A stretch of DNA of 64,000 nucleotides from Helicoverpa zea (taxonomy: Eukaryota > Arthropoda > Insecta > Lepidoptera > Noctuidae), in NCBI RefSeq assembly GCF_022581195.2, contig NC_061461.1, forward strand, positions 2,914,001 through 2,978,000, read 5' to 3'. Each line of letters opens with the position of its first letter. Positions within the stretch are counted from its first letter, which is position 1. Of the stretch, positions 56,816-64,000 are shown piece after piece. The translations under genes and the position numbers were made by a program. Below the pieces are notes generated by a model, which was given only the letters and a program-made list of their open reading frames with translations, did not search any database and was not told the DNA's origin.

Positions 56816-56827
56816 AATAGATACATT

Positions 56828-57045
56828 GATTTCCACTATTTCTACATTTTTACTTCACACAAGCATTTGTTTATACGTACGTAACGTACAGCTTCTGTCT
56901 ACTGTGACCTGGTTGTGATTTTTTCCTCGCAATGACGTCATATGTAGGTCGGCTGGGCCCGTGAGAAAAGCGCAGACCCACCAGGCAGGCAGGAAAACTA
57001 ACCCCAGTTAGACAGTTTACAAGGACGGCTATATGCTACTTTATA
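56828..57045. other. Short unique stretch
   Basis: Nothing recognised. Confidence 0.35.
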
Positions 57046-57108
57046 TATGAGGATATGCGGAGTAGGTATTACACACAGGGCACGGGTGAAACCCATGGCA
57101 AAAGCTAG
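57046..57108 (+). mobile_element. Helitron-like 3' end
   Basis: ACGGGTGAAACCCAT hairpin, then GGCAAAAG and CTAG followed by T. The rest upstream is not recognisable. Confidence 0.5.
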
Positions 57109-57867
57109 TGTTTGTTAACGAGTAATACAGAAAATCAAAAACAACGATTGTTGCTTAATTGGATGGTCAGCTTGATCAATTAAATTTAATGACATGCCGT
57201 TTCATGCAGTTTAGAATATTCCAATGGCTATTGGTATATTCTGTTTGATTTTCACTAAACTGAGCTAGTTGGGCATGAAATCAAACGAGGCTTTTGATAT
57301 ACAAATTGTGTTGTAATAAAACGACACGGTTTATAACGTAGATATTTTTGTGAAAAAAAAAAAAATATTAGCTAGTCTTATTTTTGTTTTAGGAATACCT
57401 TAAATGACATTCCATTTTCAAATTGACTGTTTTAGTTTTTTTTTTCTATTCAAATAATAGCCTCCTACTGAGGGTAAGTTTCATACAAATGGAAGACTAG
57501 TATAAGAAATCTTAAAAAGAGAACAGATTTTCCAAGTCCAAAAGAAAAGGTGAGCAAAATTTGAAATTGCACCAATGGAAAGGTAAGTTTTAAAAGTAAC
57601 TGAAAAATGCTGATACACGTTTGCCACATGGGAAATTATAAAGAAGCTCTGCTTGATTCTGAGACAAGCAGCTGATATTGCAAAACTCTTTCAAGCTTGT
57701 AACAAAATGAAATAAAAATATAAAACTTTGAAATGATTTCAACAGGATTTTTAACAACTTCTGAGGTTTTAAAGCCTGATATAAAAACTTGAGTTAAGAT
57801 ACCTCCATAGTAAAGAGAGTGAAGAAGGAAATTCATTTATTCGGAAGAATATAAAGCATAGACAATA
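57109..57867. other. Unique AT-rich stretch
   Basis: No gene or repeat recognised; A-runs near 57353 and T-runs near 57436. Confidence 0.4.
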
Positions 57868-58169
57868 CGAAAAACCGGCCAAGTGCGAGTCGGAATCGCG
57901 CACAAAGGGTTCCGTACCATAATTTAGAAAATGAGCAAAAAAATCACGTTTGTTGTATGGGAGCCCCCAAAATATTTATTTAATATCAGTTTTCAGTATT
58001 TGTTGTTATAGCGGCAACAGAAATACATCATCTGTGAAAATTTCGGATGTCTAACTATAAAGGTTCATGAGATACAGCCTGGTGACAGACAGACGGATGG
58101 ACGGACGGGCGAACAGAGGAGCAAAAACAATAGGGTCCCGTTTTACCCTTTGGGTACGGAACCCTAAAA
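57868..58169 (+). mobile_element. AAACCGGCC-family element, complete short form
   Basis: About 300 bp: AAAAACCGGCCAAGTGCGAG, GGGTTCCGTACC, TCACGTTTGTTGTATGGGAG, TATTTGTTGTTATAGCGGCA, ATGAGATACAGCCTGGTGAC, a short (GGAC)n, CCCTTTGGGTACGGAACCCT and an A-run. It is the reference for the split copy at 22078 and the diverged copy at 53657. Common in lepidopteran DNA; class not assigned. Confidence 0.75.
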
Positions 58170-59749
58170 AGGACGTTGTAGTTGTCGCTAATTCTGCATT
58201 TTTGATGCAGTCATAATTTCAAAAACGCAATCTGATTATTTTTTTTTTCTCTTAAATTCGTATTTTAAAAAACTTAAACTTTATTTTTCTCTTTAATTTA
58301 AATATTAATACCAGCTTAGCCATTCATTACGTCGACATTTAAATAGGCTATGTTTACACGTAAACAGTTTAATTAAAAATAGTAAAATTATAATTTTTAT
58401 TTCATTACTTTATCTTAATTGGGTTTAGCAATAAATTATTTTACTTTATTTTTTTATAAAAGCTTTATTTTCTTTTTTATTATTTTTAACATAAAATAAT
58501 AGTTTTTATGAGTCGTATCCATATTATGCAGCAGTAATTTTGACGTTTTTATTAAAGTGCTAGGATTTTTCGTTTTTCTGTAGTTACAAGTGCCTAGTTA
58601 GTGAAGCAAGGTCTTTTGAATTTTTGGCAGTTTGTTTAAGCAAGATTTTTATTTATAAAAAGACTTAGCAATGTTTTGTAAAGAAGTGTTTTTAATTAAG
58701 TGTCGGGAAAGTTTTTGATTTGAAGATAATGTCAAGTTTTAGTAACAGTATTTAAATATTTACAATATTTTGTTTTTGGAGCCAAGGATTGTAGACATCA
58801 GATTGTAACTTGGCGTCAAGTCAAACCTAGTTTTAAACAATCAACTGTACGAAAAGAACAAATATAACTTTATTCTCTTTTCGTAAATACATGTTCGATT
58901 AAGAGAATTGACTACTAGAACTTTCTAAGATGCAAAAGAAATGCTATTACTTAGTTAAGTTAAAAAAATCCTTACGCACCAAAACGAATTTATTTTAACT
59001 GGATAAAAACTTTTTACTACAAAACTATGTTTAACCTTTAAAGATTTATTAGTGTCAAAAGGTGCATTTACATAACTTAATGGTAGAATCTAATTAGCTA
59101 ATGGAAGGCAAAAGTAATTAGCTGCAAACAGTTTGAAAAGTTTAAAAAGTAAATATGCAAACGACTACTCCGAAGTAAGAAGGCTTTAGCCACTTATGCT
59201 TGGCGAGAAATTGCATTTTCTTCTTTTTAAATACGGTTTTATTTTTCATAATGGTATTCGGTTTAGTTTAAAAATATCCGAACAATGAAAATTTTATGCA
59301 TATCATTGCTTTATTGGCTGTAGACTGATAACTCATTGAATCAATTTTAAAAAGATTATCTATTTTGGTAGGCTTAATGGTGACATCTTCCAAAGGAAAG
59401 GCAACATTTGTTGATAAATTTCGTCATTTTATTGTTTAATTATTAATCATTTTGCTTATGTATAAGTCGTTGTATACATATAAAAATTCGAGGACGGTAA
59501 ACTATCTTTCTCACTTAGATGCCCATCTGTCCGTCGTTTAATTGATTTATTATGTTTAATTACAAAATCTATAAAACATCAACGATAGTCGATTACAACT
59601 GAGGTCCCATTTAACTACAAAACCCAACGATTTATCATCGAAAAACACAGTAAATAACTTCATTTATTATTTTGCTACGTTCCTTTTATAGCTTTGAAAC
59701 TACAATGAATGTCCTAACTTAGACATTTACTTACGGTCCCAATATTTAA
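58170..59749. other. Unique very AT-rich stretch
   Basis: No frame of interest. T-rich between 58230 and 58500. Nothing recognised. Confidence 0.4.
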
Positions 59750-59759
59750 TTTATCTATT

Positions 59760-60165
59760 GAAAGATTGAATTCTAGTGATAGGAATTTGACTGACAGTGA
59801 TGTCCTCCTGTTCTCATATAAGGAGTTCGGCCAACTGCGCAGGATGTGCACATGCATTTACGCAGACCAGGTTCCTTCACAATTCCTTCACTCTCATAGC
59901 TCGATGGGACGGCAATCCGACACGACCGGTGAGAGATCAGGCGCAGGACCGACATTTACGTGCTCTCCGATGCATGGGTGTTTTAATCACCAACTTCCAG
60001 GCTTCGGGCTCCTTTTTGAAATTTTCTTAAAACCACAAAGCGATTTCGGCCAGACCCTATGGATCCCGCGAAACCCCGGAATCTATGAATCCCGCGAATC
60101 GAACCCGAGACCTCGTGCTCAGCAGCCGCGCTTGCGACCACTAGAAAAACGAGGCATTTGTATGG
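59760..60165 (-). mobile_element. tRNA-derived SINE with LINE-like body, antisense
   Basis: The complement contains CTAGTGGTCGCAAGCGCGGC and TCTCGGGTTCGATTCGCGGG, a tRNA-like head with B box GGTTCGATTCG. The body continues with GAGCCCGAAGCCTGGAAGTT and ACACCCATGCATCGGAGAGC, then CGGTCGTGTCGGATTGCCGT toward 59900. Frames crossing this region are by-products. A different SINE family from the others here. Confidence 0.6.
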
Positions 60166-61674
60166 GCAAATGTCAAAACTATCTCTGGTAAGCAAAATAG
60201 CCAGAATTTGGTGAATTCGATAGTCAGAATTTGGGAACGGCCGTAAGTCATTTCTAATTGGCGGTTGGGGTAATAGAAATAAAGAATAACGATTCCGTTT
60301 ATTCGGCTAAATGATAATTCCTTGAATAATAATTATAACGTTCGTTGATAGAATTCATTATTACCTACTGTTTGATCGAGCAAAAATTTTACTTTAATTC
60401 AATTAAGTTTTTTATTAAAAAACTTTGAGCAATCAGTGAACCGAGTTTATTTGATAGTTGATTGAAATATTACTCTTTGTTTTCAAAGTAGTATTTCCCT
60501 GAATTGGTAATTTATATTCTGTGGTTTTGTGGGAAATTGATAACAAGCTAAACAAGCTTTTGTTCTACTCCACTTTTATTATTTAATCAAAACTATATTG
60601 CTTACTTAATTCATTTGTCGACCACAATAGTCCACTGATCCAAATTATGGCTCATTTAGACACGTGCCAAAAAATTGGAACAAATAAAATATGTTGAAAA
60701 ATTCAGGACCACTAATAGGATGGTGCAAAAATTCTTCTGACTGCAAAGGACTATCTACAAGGTTTTCACGTACATAAATCGTATTCCCATTAGCATTTGT
60801 ACCAAGGAAAAGTCAGCGCGGTTGGAACAACCACCTAAATAACTTTTCCCTTCTAGGAAAACTGCGAAAAAATCCGTACTGAACAAAAAACAAATCTATC
60901 ATCCGATGCCTGAATGACTCATGTTTGTCCACTATTTACTCGTATTTGTAGAAACACGGTTTTTTTAGGGAACATATTTCGGTGATTATTCGATAGACTT
61001 TTGCGGACAAATTGGAAGATTAATTCTGAGAATTATGTTTAGAATCTGTGTGTATTTTATGTTCGCTGAGCGGTTTACTGTGTTATTTTAGTATTTCAAA
61101 TCTATATTACATATACGTATTAGAGAATGGTTAGTGTGTTTTAGGTGAAAACCAGAATTGTGTAGGTACTAGTTCAAATACAAATACAAAATACAAAATG
61201 TTTATTTCAGCACCAAAATGTTTACATTAGTTTATGATCGGATTCGGAGTTCGATTTGAAAATAGTGCAGCATTTATTCGAGTGCACAAAGTCGTCGTAT
61301 CGATGTGGACAGAATCACAGGATATAACTAGTTCTAAAATAAAATGTCAGACCTTGCTTCATGATGAGATAGATCGTAAGTTATATTTTCCAAGCCTGTA
61401 TAATATTTGTGATATAAAAAGTATTACCTGAGGCGGTTCCCCGGTTTCTAAAATATTCCAGATTCTTAGAACACCAATATTCAATAAAAAGTATCTTATT
61501 ACATTTTGGAAATGATGAATAATTTATAACCGTCTTCCTAAGTCAACTGTGTAACTTGAGATGGGATTTATCGTCACAGGCTTTAGTCACTTTAATATCT
61601 AGACATACTACTGAGTTAGCTCCAACGGTGAGTGATCAATCTTTCTGTCGAATATTTCTTTGATAATAACTTCC
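60166..61674. other. Unique stretch with a small LINE-like tail
   Basis: (AAATACA)n near 61176-61200 followed by TTTATTTCAGCACC resembles an antisense LINE tail. Otherwise nothing recognised. Confidence 0.4.
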
Positions 61675-61850
61675 ACTAGTGAATTTACCCCGGTAAATGG
61701 GAACTAACCCGGGTACGTCAAGTAGTTTATATCTCTATCTTTCTCGATAAACGGGCAATCCAACACTCAAATATTTTTTTCAAATCCGTTGCGGTAATTC
61801 TTGAGTTTAGCGCGTTCAAGCTAACAAACACTTTACCTCTATAATACGAA
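61675..61850 (-). mobile_element. Degraded Helitron-like copy
   Basis: CTAGTGAATTTACCCCGGTA, TTTCTCGATAAACGGGCAAT, CTTGAGTTTAGCGCGTTCAA and CTCTATAATACGAAGTA follow the order of the copy at 11126. Confidence 0.5.
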
Positions 61851-64000
61851 GTAAAGTTATGTCAAAGTGATTAAGCTGTTGTGGATTTTGATGTAGTTAG
61901 ATAAGGTTTAAAAATTATATCTAAGCCTATTTCAAGTAAAAATATTTAAAGTAGTAATGTCCTGTTGGAAAATGGCCCCGCGTAAATTTTTTATCGCGCA
62001 CTAATTTCTTGTAGTAAAGAATAGTATTATAGATGCTTTAAAACTTAGTACTGAAGGTTTAGATCCTTGTTTATGAGTTATTGTTATTCTTAAATGTAAA
62101 ATACGGTGACCATGTCTGATGAATGACATATTAAAGTATATTTTTTGTCTTGCGTTGGTGATATTGTTTTGATAGTTCTTTTGAAATTGATTGATCATAT
62201 TTTGACCCGCATTGATTACCGCAAATCTTGAATTATAACTCTTTGTATTTATTTTATGGACAAGAAATCACTTTATCCCAAATTTCAAATCAATAAGGAA
62301 AGGAAGTTTTCAAAAAGACAAACATCAAATATTATCCCCGATTCCCAAAATCTCACATCCGAACAAATTCAGAAAACACGACTTCGATATTTCAAAAACC
62401 TTTTACCGAAACGTGACGAGCGAACAACTCAAGAAGTAACTTTTGTTTTACAAGCACCACTCAAACAGCTCAATAAAAAGTTTTATCATTAAAACATCCG
62501 ACCTTACACCGTTTGTGGAAATGTCAAAATTTTTCATATTAAACTCGGTGGCGAATTGAGAGACTGACGATTAGTTGCTGTCACTTAGGCTTTTGTAGCC
62601 TTTTAGGTAGGTGCACGATGTCCACAGCATTTAATACCTTAGTTGTTCAGTGGAATATGTAAAATTCGTTAGTACATAGCAATTGTTCAATTATTGTTTA
62701 TAAGATAAATAGCATAAATCTCATGGTAAGATTGCAAAAACAGAATAGCAAACATTTTAGAAAGTTTGATGAAGTAAATAGTGCAGAATAAACATTTATG
62801 TGCCTGATTTTGGGCCTGATTTTGTGGATTATGATAATACTAAAGGCTTGCCCCACCACGCCCATGAGTTAGTTAGATATCTAATCCTTCCTCATTCAAC
62901 ACTATCTATAGGTAGGTAGTTCATGATTTTATTGCAGAGACACATGCAAACAAAAAACAACGCAGTGGTGATATATAGATAAAACTTACAACGTAAATAA
63001 GAAGTTACTTGTAACAAACGGAGACTTAAATCGTCAACTGGGAGTTCTCATCCCAGTTGACGATTTAATCCCCCCTACTGATCAGTCATTGTGTCGAGTT
63101 TGTCCCACTGTCAGCGATCATGTTACCCGGTAAGCTAATTCGGGATGTTTGCTCTCCGCCTTATCGTAGATATCCTTCTAATTGATCGGGGGTTTGATTT
63201 CACTCAACAAATGTGTACCTTTTATTCGAGTTGGCCGGTATATTTTAGAAAAGGGTCATATAGATGTGTATGTAGGATTTTTTATAAAAATAAGTCGAGG
63301 TATTTTGTTTGTTGTCTTGTTAAAGACACAATTATAAGAAAGATTGTGTGCATAGATCTGAAGAATATGACCGAAGTATTTAATGCAGTAGTTGTAATGT
63401 CTAATATTTTTAAATAAGTAAAGGGTATATTCTATGTACAGTTAAATAGAGTCTGATAGTTTAATTACCACCTTAAAAGCCACAGTAAGCGTTATTATTC
63501 TGTATGTATATTAAGATAATTATAATTTTGTGTTCTTCACTCAAGTGAAGGTTAAACGTTATGCATAATAAGTACATCCATTTTCCACAGTATTTAACTG
63601 CACGTGGGTAGTGAAATTAAAATTTAATGATTTTCAAAAATAAACAATTTGCATGTATAATTTCATTGCGGTTAAATTAAGCCATAGTTGAACAAAAAAA
63701 TCGAATGTTATCAATGCATGAATATTGAAGATGATAGGATACTCTTTTGTTTTTGTTTAATGGTCTTGATTAAGCTGTCTGACCTTTTGATCTGCATTCA
63801 GAATGTCGGATTTTTTATCTACTTCCCAAAAAGATATTTCATAATAAATAATTTTGTCGGGACACCTTTTCACACACGGTCGGTTAGCCCCATGCTAAGT
63901 TATCGTTAATTAACTTGTGTTAAGGGTGCGAACACAACTGATAAATTACATATACTACTCAGACCACGACCAACAAGCTTGCTCATCACACAAACATCGA
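61851..64000. other. Unique stretch to window end, one perfect hairpin
   Basis: Frames 62256-62492, 63145-63417 and 63688-63909 lack domains or gene context. It contains the 18-bp hairpin at 63026-63068. Confidence 0.4.
63026..63068. repeat. 18-bp perfect hairpin, 7-nt loop
   Basis: TTAAATCGTCAACTGGGA (63026-63043) pairs perfectly with 63051-63068; the loop is GTTCTCA. It stands alone in unique DNA. Confidence 0.9.

Noticed and set aside
62256..62492. Lys-rich 78-codon ORF starting at ATG
   Set aside because: No recognisable domain, no splice or promoter signals; low complexity and AT-driven.

Overview
The window looks like intergenic, transposon-dense DNA from a moth, most likely a noctuoid lepidopteran. 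It is AT-rich. Its repeats are ones I recognise as typical of Lepidoptera: tRNA-headed SINEs with LINE-derived tails, Helitron-like copies ending in CTAG, the 'AAACCGGCCAAGTGCGAGTC' repeat, R1-type and RTE-type LINE fragments, and CpG-rich MITEs flanked by TAA. I found no convincing host protein-coding gene. Apart from one full-length retrotransposon, almost all open frames are short and lie in repeats or AT-rich filler. Family assignments rest on motifs read by eye and on general knowledge; no search was run.

Layout. (1) 125-6805: a Helitron-like element whose 2.4-kb body is present twice in tandem. The second copy carries a palindromic element with perfect 138-bp arms (4246-4708), an antisense R1-type LINE tail (4847-5047) and an eight-unit 118-bp minisatellite (about 5050-5945). 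(2) 6806-16281: mostly unique AT-rich DNA with a TAA-flanked MITE, two SINEs with target duplications, a Helitron copy, a broken R1-type LINE end and a SINE tail split by an odd inverted-repeat insertion. (3) 16282-25300: a 2.3-kb element with 18-bp inverted ends, two CpG-rich MITEs, a foldback element and a nested mosaic. (4) 25300-37181: unique DNA with a 5S-rRNA-like SINE, a full SINE with 15-bp target duplications, a full Helitron copy, an RTE-type LINE end and another SINE. (5) 37182-49550: a large LTR element with near-identical 254/253-bp LTRs and no recognisable genes. A Ty3/gypsy retrotransposon with identical 132-bp LTRs (41952-47952) is nested in it. (6) 49551-64000: degraded Helitrons, small SINE and LINE copies, a LINE end with poly(A) and a 12-bp target duplication, and long unique stretches.

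The functional unit is the nested Ty3/gypsy element. It has a primer binding site, a small upstream ORF encoding a predicted N-myristoylated single-pass membrane protein, a gag with an RG-rich tail in place of a CCHC knuckle, and a protease-RT-RNaseH-integrase pol in the +1 frame that overlaps the end of gag at a UUU_CGU site. All three frames are open, the LTRs are identical and a 4-bp target duplication (CGTG) is intact, so the insertion is recent and may still be competent.
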